Shown here: in pieces, positions 7,571-13,724 of the stretch | Layout of the letters: each line of letters opens with the position of its first letter | How positions within the stretch are numbered: position 1 is the first letter of the stretch | From: Faecalibacterium sp. CAG:74 | GTDB lineage: Bacteria > Bacillota > Clostridia > Christensenellales > Aristaeellaceae | DNA: 27,735 bases | Assembly: GCA_000437595.1 (NCBI GenBank) | Contig: FR899861.1 | Coordinates: 1-27,735 of the forward strand | Direction of reading: 5' to 3' | Notes under the pieces: model-generated | Told to the model about the DNA's origin: nothing | The model's input: the letters and a program-made list of their open reading frames with translations, nothing else | The model's database searches: none | Translations under genes and position numbers: made by a program

Positions 7571-7600
7571 GCAGGGGTTTCGCCTCTGCGGAGGCGACCA
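7571..7600. repeat. Fragment of the dispersed hairpin repeat (CGCCTCTGCGGAGGCG type)
   Basis: GCAGGGGTTTCGCCTCTGC followed by GGAGGCGACCAAG is nearly identical to 17092-17122. Two mutually exclusive hairpins are possible: GCAGGGG with CCTCTGC (one G-T pair), or CGCCTC with GAGGCG around TGCG. It lies in the spacer between tRNA-Tyr and tRNA-Leu. Confidence 0.55.
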
Positions 7601-7606
7601 AGAATG

Positions 7607-7688
<82 letters not shown>

Positions 7689-7719
7689 ATATGAAATTTC
7701 TCTGTAACCCAGAGAATGG

Positions 7720-7792
7720 AGCTGGCGATGGGACTTGAACCCGCAACCTGCTGATTACAAATCAGCTGCTCTGCCAATTGAGCTACACCAGC
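7720..7792 (-). tRNA. tRNA-Thr (TGT)
   Basis: The acceptor GCTGGTG/CGCCAGC, anticodon stem GCTGA/TCAGC with loop TTTGTAA (anticodon TGT) and T-loop TTCAAGT form a complete cloverleaf of 73 bases. Confidence 0.96.
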
Positions 7793-7837
7793 ATTGCTTA
7801 CTTGGTAGCACCTGCGAAGTTCAAACCAGAAAGTAGA

Positions 7838-7911
7838 CGACCCGGAAGGGGCTCGAACCCTCGACCTCCAACGTGACAGGCTGGCGCTCTAACCAACTGA
7901 GCTACCGGGCC
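7838..7911 (-). tRNA. tRNA-Asp (GTC)
   Basis: The anticodon loop CTGTCAC lies in a stem CCAGC/GTTGG, giving anticodon GTC. The discriminator base is G, the identity element expected for tRNA-Asp. The 74-base cloverleaf is complete. Confidence 0.96.
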
Positions 7912-7922
7912 ACCTGAGAAAG

Positions 7923-7996
7923 TAGGCCTTCAGGGACTCGAACCCGGGACCGACCGGATATAAGCCGGTTGCTCTAACCAACTGAGCTAAAGGCCC
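7923..7996 (-). tRNA. tRNA-Ile (TAT)
   Basis: Stem ACCGG/CCGGT encloses CTTATAT, giving anticodon TAT, which reads the rare AUA codon directly. Many bacteria use a CAT anticodon with lysidine for this codon instead. Acceptor GGGCCTT/AAGGCCT with discriminator A; it starts with a G-U pair. Confidence 0.93.
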
Positions 7997-8020
7997 ATAC
8001 GGAAGGGAAAAGAAGAAGGA

Positions 8021-8093
8021 TGACCCCGTCGGGATTCGAACCCGAGTAGCCGCCGTGAAAGGGCGGTGTCTTAGGCCACTTGACCACGGGGCC
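8021..8093 (-). tRNA. tRNA-Glu (TTC)
   Basis: Stem CCGCC/GGCGG encloses CTTTCAC, giving anticodon TTC. The acceptor GGCCCCG/CGGGGTC with discriminator A and T-loop TTCGAAT complete the cloverleaf. Confidence 0.96.
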
Positions 8094-8124
8094 ATATTTC
8101 CCATCCGAAGGAGAGTAGTAGCTG

Positions 8125-8198
8125 TCGGGGTGAAGGGATTTGAACCCCCGGCCCCATGCTCCCAAAGCACGTGCGCTACCAGACTGCGCTACACCCCG
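8125..8198 (-). tRNA. tRNA-Pro (GGG)
   Basis: The tRNA begins with C and ends with discriminator A, as bacterial tRNA-Pro does. The anticodon loop TTGGGAG gives GGG. It is the first gene after the cluster promoter. Confidence 0.95.
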
Positions 8199-8239
8199 TC
8201 GTTCCCGTGTCTCTTGCATGTCCTGCAGGCGACTTCTTA

Positions 8240-8268
8240 ATTATACACCCATTTCAGCAGTTTGTCAA
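8240..8268 (-). promoter_or_regulatory. Consensus sigma-A promoter of the tRNA cluster
   Basis: On the minus strand TTGACA (8268-8263), a 17-base spacer and TATAAT (8245-8240) match the vegetative consensus at every position. The -10 box ends ~40 bases before tRNA-Pro. Confidence 0.95.
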
Positions 8269-8374
8269 CCCCCAAAATGAATTTTTTTGCGGATTTTTTG
8301 ATTCTTTTTGGGCGTTTTTCGGAAAATCCCCGCAAATGCCCGTTTTTTCGGCATTTTTTCGCTTCTCCTGCCGG

Positions 8375-8403
8375 TCATTAGGGGCGTTTTCGGCTCATAT
8401 CCT
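8375..8403 (+). promoter_or_regulatory. Weak candidate sigma-E-type promoter for spoIIID
   Basis: TCATTA (8375-8380) and CATATCCT (8396-8403), 15 bases apart, partly resemble the mother-cell sigma-E pattern (ATA-type -35, CATACAAT-type -10). They lie ~53 bases upstream of spoIIID, a gene driven by sigma-E in Bacillus. The match is partial. No sigma-A promoter is apparent here. Confidence 0.3.
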
Positions 8404-8456
8404 CCTGCAAAGCCTTCTGCGCGACCATGCAGAAGCGCAAAAAGGAGGTTTCGCAC

Positions 8457-8756
8457 ATGGACGAAGCCATCGCCCAGCGCTGCATTGCCGAGGCGCGCTA
8501 CATGCTCCGCCACCGGACGACCATCCGGCAGACTGCCGCCGCGTTCCAGCTCTCCAAATCCGGCATCCACAAAGACATGCTCCAGCACCTTCCGCAGGCG
8601 GATGCAGCCCTCGCCCGCGAGGTATCGGCGCTGCTGGCGTACAACAAGTCCGTCCGCCATTTGCGCGGCGGCGAAGCGACACGGCGGCGTTATGCACAGG
8701 AAAAAAGCCGAAAATCTGCGGAGTGCTTGCAATTTCCTGAAAATACGCTATACTAA
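8457..8756 (+). CDS. spoIIID: Sporulation transcriptional regulator SpoIIID
   Basis: A 99-residue DNA-binding protein that switches gene expression in the mother cell during sporulation. The helix-turn-helix TAAAFQLSKSGIHKDMLQHLP and the downstream LLAYNKSVRHLRGGEATRRRYAQEK closely follow SpoIIID, whose hallmark is the RHLRGGEAT segment and basic C-terminal region. Start: ATG 8457 with AAAGGAGG 8 bases upstream; an in-frame ATG 30 bases earlier has no ribosome site. The last ~20 residues are longer than in B. subtilis SpoIIID (93 residues) and overlap the promoter of the next gene. Its presence indicates that the organism is, or descends from, a spore former. Confidence 0.92.
   Translation: MDEAIAQRCIAEARYMLRHRTTIRQTAAAFQLSKSGIHKDMLQHLPQADAALAREVSALLAYNKSVRHLRGGEATRRRYAQEKSRKSAECLQFPENTLY
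8727..8754 (+). promoter_or_regulatory. Promoter of the nnr gene, inside the end of spoIIID
   Basis: TTGCAA (8727-8732), a 16-base spacer and TATACT (8749-8754). The predicted start of transcription, near 8761, falls after the possible ATG at 8756, which supports ATG 8789 as the real start of the next gene. Confidence 0.7.
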
Positions 8757-8788
8757 TGGAAGAGACTTTCCGGAGGAGGCTGCCTTCC

Positions 8789-10312
8789 ATGACGACGATT
8801 ACGCCCGACGAGATGAAATCCTTGGAAACGCTTTTCATGTCCGAAACCGGCACGCCCAGTATTCTGCTGATGGAACACGCTGCGCAGGGCGTAGCCGCAG
8901 CAGTTTCCCGCCACGCACCGAAATCCGCCCGTGTGCTGTTCCTCTGCGGTCCCGGCAATAACGGCGGCGACGGCTATGCGGCGGCGCGGCTCTGGTGCTC
9001 AGGCGGCGGTCAGGCAGACGTGTGGGAAGTGACCAGCGCCGTCCGCGGCGATGCACTGACGAACCGTACCTTGGCGCTGCTGCACGGCGTCCGCGTTCTG
9101 CCCAGCGTCGACGCGGTGGATGTCGCCGAGTACGCCGCCGTGGTGGACGCGCTCTACGGCACGGGGCTGAATCACGCCATTGAGGGCGACGCGGCGATTC
9201 TCATCCACCGTCTGAACGACCATCCGCAGATTCCAGTTATCGCGGTGGATATTCCCAGCGGGCTGGACGGCACGACCGGGCGCGCGCTGGGTGCTGATGT
9301 CGTCCGCGCGGCGGAGACGGTCACGTTCCACCGCATCAAGCAGGGCTTGCTTCTGCGGCAGGGCGTCGAATACACGGGCAAAATCACCGTGCAGCCGATT
9401 CTCATCCGCCCCGGCGACGACATCGACCTTGGCTTCGACGGTTTGGAGACGCTCTCTCCTGCCGCGCTTGCGCCGCTTTTCGCCCGCACACCCGCGCTTC
9501 ACAAGGGCGATTGCGGCCGCGCGGTGATTTTCTGCGGTTCGCGCGGGATGGTCGGCGCGGCGGCGTTCTGCGCCAATGCCTGCATCCGCGCGGGTGCGGG
9601 GCTGACGACGCTTTTGTGCCGCGAGAGTCTGCTGCCGATGCTGCAAGTGCTTGCGCCTGGCGCGACGTGCGTTCCCCTGCCTGAAACAAACGGGCTGCTG
9701 ACGCCTCAAGCCGCGCGCATCACCCGCGAGACGCTGGACAAGGCGGACGCGGCTTGCATCGGCTGCGGCTGCGGGCTAACCCCGGACGTGACGATGCTGC
9801 TGCGCGTGTTCGCCGAGGCGGACTGCCCCATCGTCTGGGACGCGGACGCACTGACCTTGCTGGCGACGCACGACGGCATCCTCCCGCTGAAGGAGGAGGA
9901 CATCATCACGCCGCACCCCGGCGAAGCGGCGCGCCTGCTGGAACAGCACGTCGAGTTCATTCTTGATGAGCCGCTGGATGCCCTATCGCGGCTGCATGAC
10001 CTGTGCGGCTGCTGCGTGCTGCTCAAGGGCGCACGGACGCTTGTGTCCGACGGCGACGCGACGTACATCAGCCTCTACGGCACGCCCGCGCTGGCGAAAG
10101 GGGGCAGCGGCGACGTGCTGTCCGGCATCCTGACGGCGCTGCTGTGCCAGCGGAATCGGCTGTCTACGTCGCTCTCCACAAGTGCGCTGGCAGCGTACGG
10201 CGTGCTGATTCACGCTCTGGCGGGACTTCGCGCGGAGAAGCGCTTCGGCGCGAACTGTTCCACCCCGCAGGCGCTGATTGACGCGATTCGGCTGGATGAC
10301 AAAGATCTGTAA
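8789..10312 (+). CDS. nnr: Bifunctional NAD(P)H-hydrate epimerase / ADP-dependent NAD(P)H-hydrate dehydratase
   Basis: A 507-residue metabolite-repair enzyme that reconverts damaged, hydrated NAD(P)H. The N-terminal YjeF/NnrE epimerase domain (~1-210) has GPGNNGGDG (54-62) and DIPSGLDGTTG. The C-terminal ribokinase-fold dehydratase NnrD (~225-500) has HPGEAARLL and the anion-hole motif AKGGSGDVLSG with catalytic Asp442. Length and order match the usual fused enzyme. I start it at ATG 8789, with CGGAGGAGG at 8770-8778; the in-frame ATG at 8756 overlaps the spoIIID stop and lies before the predicted transcription start. A strong terminator follows, so it is a single-gene unit. Confidence 0.95.
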   Translation: MTTITPDEMKSLETLFMSETGTPSILLMEHAAQGVAAAVSRHAPKSARVLFLCGPGNNGGDGYAAARLWCSGGGQADVWEVTSAVRGDALTNRTLALLHGVRVLPSVDAVDVAEYAAVVDALYGTGLNHAIEGDAAILIHRLNDHPQIPVIAVDIPSGLDGTTGRALGADVVRAAETVTFHRIKQGLLLRQGVEYTGKITVQPILIRPGDDIDLGFDGLETLSPAALAPLFARTPALHKGDCGRAVIFCGSRGMVGAAAFCANACIRAGAGLTTLLCRESLLPMLQVLAPGATCVPLPETNGLLTPQAARITRETLDKADAACIGCGCGLTPDVTMLLRVFAEADCPIVWDADALTLLATHDGILPLKEEDIITPHPGEAARLLEQHVEFILDEPLDALSRLHDLCGCCVLLKGARTLVSDGDATYISLYGTPALAKGGSGDVLSGILTALLCQRNRLSTSLSTSALAAYGVLIHALAGLRAEKRFGANCSTPQALIDAIRLDDKDL

Positions 10313-10316
10313 CCCA

Positions 10317-10353
10317 AAACGCACCTCTGCCCGGTTGGGGGAGGTGCGTTTTT
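10317..10353. terminator. Bidirectional terminator between nnr and the esterase gene
   Basis: AACGCACCTC (10318-10327) pairs perfectly with GAGGTGCGTT (10341-10350). T-runs follow on the plus strand and, more weakly, on the minus strand (TTTTGGG). It serves two convergent genes. Confidence 0.9.
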
Positions 10354-10354
10354 G

Positions 10355-11170
10355 TTACTGGTCAATCTCGTTCAGGAATGCTTCCATTTCCTTGCACGCC
10401 GTTTCGCGGTCGTCCAGATAGAACCCATGCCCCGCGCCGGGAATTGTAATCATCCGCGCGTCGGGGTAGATGGTCAGCGCCTTTTCGGACACGCTGATGG
10501 GTACAATCTGGTCGTCCGTGCCGTGAATCAGCAGCACGGGCTTGTCGAACGACGCGATTTCCGTCCACGGGTCAAGTTCCCGCGCGACCTCGTAGTAGCG
10601 CCCGCTGATGGTCATCTGCATGAAGCCAACTGTCTCCGGAATCTCGCTGGCGTCGGCATACTGGCTGCGCGCATTGTCCGCCATCATCAGCCCCGGATAG
10701 AGCAGCATCGCGCCGCGCACGGTTTCGGGATTCCGCGCCGTATACAGCGCCGTCACCAGCCCGCCTTGGCTTTCGCCCGCAATCACAAGGCGGCTGGCAT
10801 CCACCTCATCCAGCTCGGCAAGGAACGAAACGACAGCATCGAGGTCATCGAGTTCGGTCAGCAGGGTCATGTCCGTCGTTGCACCGGAGCTTTGGCTCTG
10901 CGTGCCGCCGCCGCAGAAGTCGAACGTATAGCAGACGTACCCGCGCTGGGCGAGATATTCCGCGTAGCCGTCCATGTTGCGGTGCGTGCCGTTGAAGCCG
11001 TGGCAGAGGATAACCGCGGGAGCGTTCTCCGCGCCGTCCGGCACATACAGCCAGCCTGCAATGACGCTTTCATCTTCCTTTTCAATCGGGAACTCTTCGA
11101 CATGATAGGTGTTTTCCGCAAGCGCCGCGCCGCACAGCAGGAGCATCAGCAGAATACCAGCATAATTCAC
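10355..11170 (-). CDS. Exported alpha/beta-hydrolase, esterase-like (cinnamoyl-esterase type)
   Basis: A 271-residue serine hydrolase. The N-terminus MNYAGILLMLLLCGAALA is a likely signal peptide, though poor in positive charge, cut before Glu19. The fold has the oxyanion segment CHGFNG (56-61), nucleophile elbow GESQGG (Ser134), acid Asp220 in HGTDDQIV and His248 in GAGHGF. This layout resembles bacterial cinnamoyl/feruloyl esterases, which would fit a pathway removing ester groups from arabinose side chains; acetyl esterase or peptidase activity remains possible. The only sensible start is GTG 11170, because an in-frame TAA lies two codons upstream. It begins 3 bases after the GH43 stop, without a well-spaced ribosome site, so it probably depends on translational coupling. 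Confidence 0.85.
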   Translation of the reverse strand: MNYAGILLMLLLCGAALAENTYHVEEFPIEKEDESVIAGWLYVPDGAENAPAVILCHGFNGTHRNMDGYAEYLAQRGYVCYTFDFCGGGTQSQSSGATTDMTLLTELDDLDAVVSFLAELDEVDASRLVIAGESQGGLVTALYTARNPETVRGAMLLYPGLMMADNARSQYADASEIPETVGFMQMTISGRYYEVARELDPWTEIASFDKPVLLIHGTDDQIVPISVSEKALTIYPDARMITIPGAGHGFYLDDRETACKEMEAFLNEIDQ

Positions 11171-11173
11171 CTC

Positions 11174-12616
11174 TTAGCTGAGCTCAAACGTAAAGAAGTT
11201 CATGGCTCCCTCGCCGCGGAAGCGGAAGTACAGCGCCTTCACGCCATCTGCCATACGGAACGGCGCGGTGACGTTCATCACGGTCTTTCCGGCTTCGACC
11301 GGGATGCTTGCCGCCAGCGTCGCGAACTCCGGCGTATCGCTGACCTCGATATTGCCGCGGCATACCCCGCTGACGGCGCACCGAATGGCTTTCGCGCCGT
11401 GCATCTGGAAATACTTGAATCCGCATACGCTGCCGTCGCGCATGTTGGCGATATACTGCACCGCCGCCGGATCGCCGTCGCGCCCGCTCTGGGTGAAATA
11501 CGGGTGTTCCTTCTTATTAAAGCGCTTGTCGTAGCGGGCGACGCCGTGCTTGCTCCACAGGTTGCAGGCGATGCGCGCCTCGTATTCGCCGATACCGTCC
11601 AGCGGGCCGCCGTTCAAACCGCAGCTGGTCACTTCCGCCTGCTGGAAGCCGCCGTCGGACGTGCGCTTCAGCGGTTCGGCGCAGGCTTGGCGCGAGTAGG
11701 AGTGCTGGTTCGTCTGGCGATGGTAGAAGATGTACCACTGCCCGTTCAGCTCCGCCATGCCGCCATGGGTGTTGCCGAGGTAGTTCGTGCCGTGCGCCTC
11801 GTCGGTGGTGCCGTCCTCCATGTACAGGTCGCCCAAGTCAACGAGCGTTCCGCCGTAGCGGTAGCCGGACAGCGGATGTTCGCTGACCGCATAGCACAAT
11901 TCGTGATTGTTCTCCGACGAGTACACAAAAACGTACTTGCCGTCAATTTTGCGGATGCTGCTTGCCTCGAAGAAGGCATGTCCCGCGAATTCCTTCGGCG
12001 GGTTGTTGTCCTTCTGCGGGAAAATCAGCTGGATTTTGTCCTTGATGGTCAGCATGTCCTGTTCCAGTTCCATGCCAACGCCGCCGGAATTGCGGAGGTT
12101 ATGGAAGCGGCTCATGATGAACGGCACCTTCGTCGCGAAGCCGGAGTAGAGGTACACACGCCCGTCGTCATCCACCAGCGCGCCTGGGTCGAACGGGAAC
12201 TCATCCCCGGATCGGCTGCCCCACTCGCGCCCGTCGGCATAACGGACATGACCGTAGTATTCATACGGGCCCTGCGGCTTATCGCTGACCGCCACGCCCA
12301 TGCGTCCAAGGAAATCATAGGCATAATAGAGGTAATAGCGCCCGTCCACGCCCTGCACCACGTCCGGCGCGAACAGCAGGCGGATGCCCAGCTTGTTCAG
12401 CGGGTCTTGCTTTTTCTTGTAGATAACGCCCTCGTAGCGCCACGCGGACAAATCGTCCACCGGCGCGGAGTAGCACACATAGTCGTTGACGCAGAAGATA
12501 GCGGCGTTAAAGCGGTCGTGCGAGCCGTACACATACACCCGATTGCCGAAGACATGCGGCTCACCGTCCGGGATGTACTCCCCTGCCGGCAGATACGGAT
12601 TGAATACCTGTTTCAT
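11174..12616 (-). CDS. Glycoside hydrolase family 43
   Basis: A 480-residue enzyme with a GH43 five-bladed beta-propeller (~1-330) and a C-terminal beta-sandwich (~350-480) that may bind carbohydrate. The three catalytic acids are recognisable: general base Asp17 in IPDGEPHVF, Asp143 in FPFDPGALVDDDG, and general acid Glu217 in AFFEASSIRK. The later HGGMAELNGQWYIFYHR segment fits the metal or His site of the propeller. GH43 members are beta-xylosidases, arabinofuranosidases or arabinanases; linkage to an esterase and GH51 favours an arabinose- or xylose-containing substrate. There is no signal peptide. Start: ATG 12616, with GAAGGGAG ~8 bases upstream. It is the first gene of an operon with the esterase. 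Confidence 0.93.
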   Translation of the reverse strand: MKQVFNPYLPAGEYIPDGEPHVFGNRVYVYGSHDRFNAAIFCVNDYVCYSAPVDDLSAWRYEGVIYKKKQDPLNKLGIRLLFAPDVVQGVDGRYYLYYAYDFLGRMGVAVSDKPQGPYEYYGHVRYADGREWGSRSGDEFPFDPGALVDDDGRVYLYSGFATKVPFIMSRFHNLRNSGGVGMELEQDMLTIKDKIQLIFPQKDNNPPKEFAGHAFFEASSIRKIDGKYVFVYSSENNHELCYAVSEHPLSGYRYGGTLVDLGDLYMEDGTTDEAHGTNYLGNTHGGMAELNGQWYIFYHRQTNQHSYSRQACAEPLKRTSDGGFQQAEVTSCGLNGGPLDGIGEYEARIACNLWSKHGVARYDKRFNKKEHPYFTQSGRDGDPAAVQYIANMRDGSVCGFKYFQMHGAKAIRCAVSGVCRGNIEVSDTPEFATLAASIPVEAGKTVMNVTAPFRMADGVKALYFRFRGEGAMNFFTFELS

Positions 12617-12648
12617 CTGTTTTTCTCCCTTCCCAGCTTGATGATGCC

Positions 12649-12657
12649 ATTTTAGCA
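12649..12657 (-). promoter_or_regulatory. Candidate extended -10 promoter for the GH43 operon
   Basis: On the minus strand TGCTAAAAT gives an extended -10 element (TGN plus TAAAAT, 12654-12649), 33 bases before the GH43 start codon. No good -35 box is present, which extended -10 promoters can tolerate. Confidence 0.4.
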
Positions 12658-12774
12658 CGCTTTCCGCCCATTTTGCGCATTTCTTTCAGAACCTGTCATT
12701 TCGGCTTCCTATTCTGTTTTGATTGGCAAAATTCGTTCCGTTTTTGACAGTCGCCGCATTCCCCTGCAACAAGA

Positions 12775-12913
12775 AATCCCTTCGGCAAGAGGAGAAGCCG
12801 AAGGGATTGATGGGAAGGGCAGTCACCATTCCAAGAGGAGGACGGAACGATGACCGGAAACGGAATCGAATCAGATTTCGTTCTGCCGGATTCACTTTTC
12901 ATATCAGATTATA
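12775..12913 (-). ncRNA. Candidate small RNA or leader with terminator-like hairpin
   Basis: On the minus strand an extended -10 element TGCTATAAT (12916-12908) is followed ~100 bases later by a perfect 12-bp hairpin. AATCCCTTCGGC (12808-12797), loop TTCTCCTCTT, GCCGAAGGGATT (12786-12775), then TCTTGTT. The loop and an upstream segment share TCCTCTTG; the upstream copy is CCTCCTCTTGG near 12830-12840. Such C/U-rich single-stranded motifs are complementary to Shine-Dalgarno sequences. No convincing coding frame with a ribosome site is present. It may be a stand-alone small RNA or the 5' leader of the GH43 operon. Confidence 0.4.
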
Positions 12914-13010
12914 GCACAATGCCAGCTTTCTATCCGCATTTTGGCGCAAACTGTCGTTTTTTTTGCACAATTAGCATGTCGCCGGATTCATCTACGCCTT
13001 TTGCTTCCAG

Positions 13011-13122
13011 AACCAGAGGCGCTGCCTCTGGACTCCGCCAAAGGGTCTTCGACCCTCTGGACTCCCGTTCGCGCGATTCAGTTGAGCGCATTTTCATACT
13101 ATGCCCGCGTGTTGATTGGGGG
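13011..13122 (+). repeat. Hairpin repeat, tandem copy 1 (112 bases)
   Basis: First of three head-to-tail units. Hairpin 1 is CCAGAGGC-GCT-GCCTCTGG (13013-13031). Hairpin 2 is AGGGTC-TTC-GACCCT (13042-13056). The conserved tail follows: CTCCCGTTCGCGCGATTCAG, a CATACTATGCCCGCGTGTTG segment and GGGGG. Both hairpins are perfectly paired. Confidence 0.85.
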
Positions 13123-13236
13123 AACCCAAGGGGCGCTGCCCCTTGACTCCGCCAAAGGGTCTTCGATCCTCTGGACTCCCGTTCGCGCGATTGCGTTGGT
13201 GACGCTCTCATACTATGCCCGCGTGTTGATTGGGGG
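13123..13236 (+). repeat. Hairpin repeat, tandem copy 2 (114 bases)
   Basis: Same order as copy 1, but hairpin 1 is now CAAGGGGC-GCT-GCCCCTTG (13127-13145), so both arms differ from copy 1 while pairing is kept. Hairpin 2 is AGGGTC-TTC-GATCCT, in which the single change gives a G-U pair. The tail is almost identical to copy 1. Confidence 0.85.
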
Positions 13237-13316
13237 AACCCAAGGGCGCTGCCCCTGGACCCCCGTTCGCGCGATTCAGTTGGTGACGCTCTCATGCTAT
13301 GTCCGCGTGCTGATCC
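13237..13316 (+). repeat. Hairpin repeat, tandem copy 3 (shortened, ~80 bases)
   Basis: Starts with CCAAGGGC-GCT-GCCCCTGG, which carries one A-C mismatch. It lacks hairpin 2 entirely and goes straight to the GTTCGCGCGATTCAG tail, ending at GTCCGCGTGCTGATC. The tract that follows (13321-13391) contains a further small dyad, CCCTGC-TT-GCAGGG, but no gene. Confidence 0.8.
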
Positions 13317-13391
13317 GGTGAGCAAAAGAGCCGCCCCTGCTTGCAGGGACAGCCCTTCTAATCGTCAGCATTCATTCCAGCAGGAACATCT

Positions 13392-13516
13392 GCTGTAATT
13401 GCGAATGCCCGCTGATTTCAGCGTGCCTTCATTTCCGGCCAGATGGCATCGTGGCGGCGCTTATATTCCGCCTGCATCCCCGGCTTGATTTTTCCCATCC
13501 ACGCAAATCGTTCCAT
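13392..13516 (-). pseudogene. Truncated and frameshifted L-rhamnose mutarotase (rhaM remnant)
   Basis: Reading from ATG 13516, the start MERFAWMGKIKPGMQ, then EYKRRHDAIWPEMKA, is the recognisable N-terminus of the RhaM/YiiL L-rhamnose mutarotase family (about 100 residues), with its conserved RRH..IWPE motif. After Lys30 and Ala31 the frame hits TGA (13418-13420). Skipping one base restores TLKSAGIRNYS, the expected next family segment, up to about 13392. All similarity then stops, and the remaining ~60 residues are missing. The gene follows the zinc-ribbon gene by 16 bases and has GGAG upstream, so it was once the third gene of the GH27 operon. The hairpin-repeat array lies just beyond the break, at 13011-13316. 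The frameshift alone could be an assembly error; the truncation could not. Confidence 0.75.
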
Positions 13517-13532
13517 GCAAAAAATTTCTCCA

Positions 13533-13724
13533 TCACCCGAACAGAGTACACCCCATCTCCCGGAATTCCTTCGCCTTTTGCAGCAGCGTTTCTTCGCTGA
13601 CGCCGAACTTCTTCCCCAAGCAGTTGAGGCACAGAAAGCGCGTCGCCCCGCGGTTAATCAGCTTCTTCGTCAGCGCAATTTCCACGCTTTGCAGCGCCCG
13701 ATGGCACTGCATACATTCAGGCAT
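13533..13724 (-). CDS. Small zinc-ribbon-like protein (CxxC...CxxC), function unknown
   Basis: A 63-residue protein with two Cys pairs, CMQC (4-7) and CLNC (32-35), spaced as in a treble-clef or zinc-ribbon fold. A helical, basic C-terminal half (KKFGVSEETLLQKAKEFREMGCTLF) follows. I recognise the general pattern as a small conserved clostridial protein but know no function. Start: ATG 13724, with GAAGGA a few bases upstream. The first 8 bases overlap the end of GH27, so translation is coupled. Its conserved look, the operon link to GH27 and the rhaM remnant suggest it belongs to the sugar operon, perhaps as a regulator or metal-binding accessory; that is inference. Confidence 0.75.
   Translation of the reverse strand: MPECMQCHRALQSVEIALTKKLINRGATRFLCLNCLGKKFGVSEETLLQKAKEFREMGCTLFG

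Noticed and set aside
7923..7996. tRNA-Ile as a CAT-anticodon (Met/Ile2) gene
   Set aside because: The loop reads CTTATAT, so the anticodon is TAT; no CAT alternative fits the stem.
8265..8732. A 155-codon minus-strand ORF over spoIIID
   Set aside because: No ribosome site; the plus strand carries the recognisable SpoIIID motifs.
10352..12655. A 767-codon open frame on the plus strand, opposite GH43 and the esterase
   Set aside because: Antisense shadow of two well-supported genes in GC-rich DNA; no ribosome site, low-complexity His/Arg/Val-rich translation.
12850..13146. A short plus-strand ORF with a strong GAGGAGG-like ribosome site
   Set aside because: Its last third is read through the hairpin repeats and the translation looks random; the GAGGAGG can be explained as the complement of the candidate small RNA motif.
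13011..13316. The tandem repeats as a CRISPR array
   Set aside because: Units of ~112 bases are near-identical throughout, with internal hairpins and no variable spacers; no cas genes.
13429..13632. A 67-codon minus-strand ORF over the zinc-ribbon gene
   Set aside because: Different frame from both the zinc-ribbon protein and the rhaM remnant, which carry the recognisable sequence.
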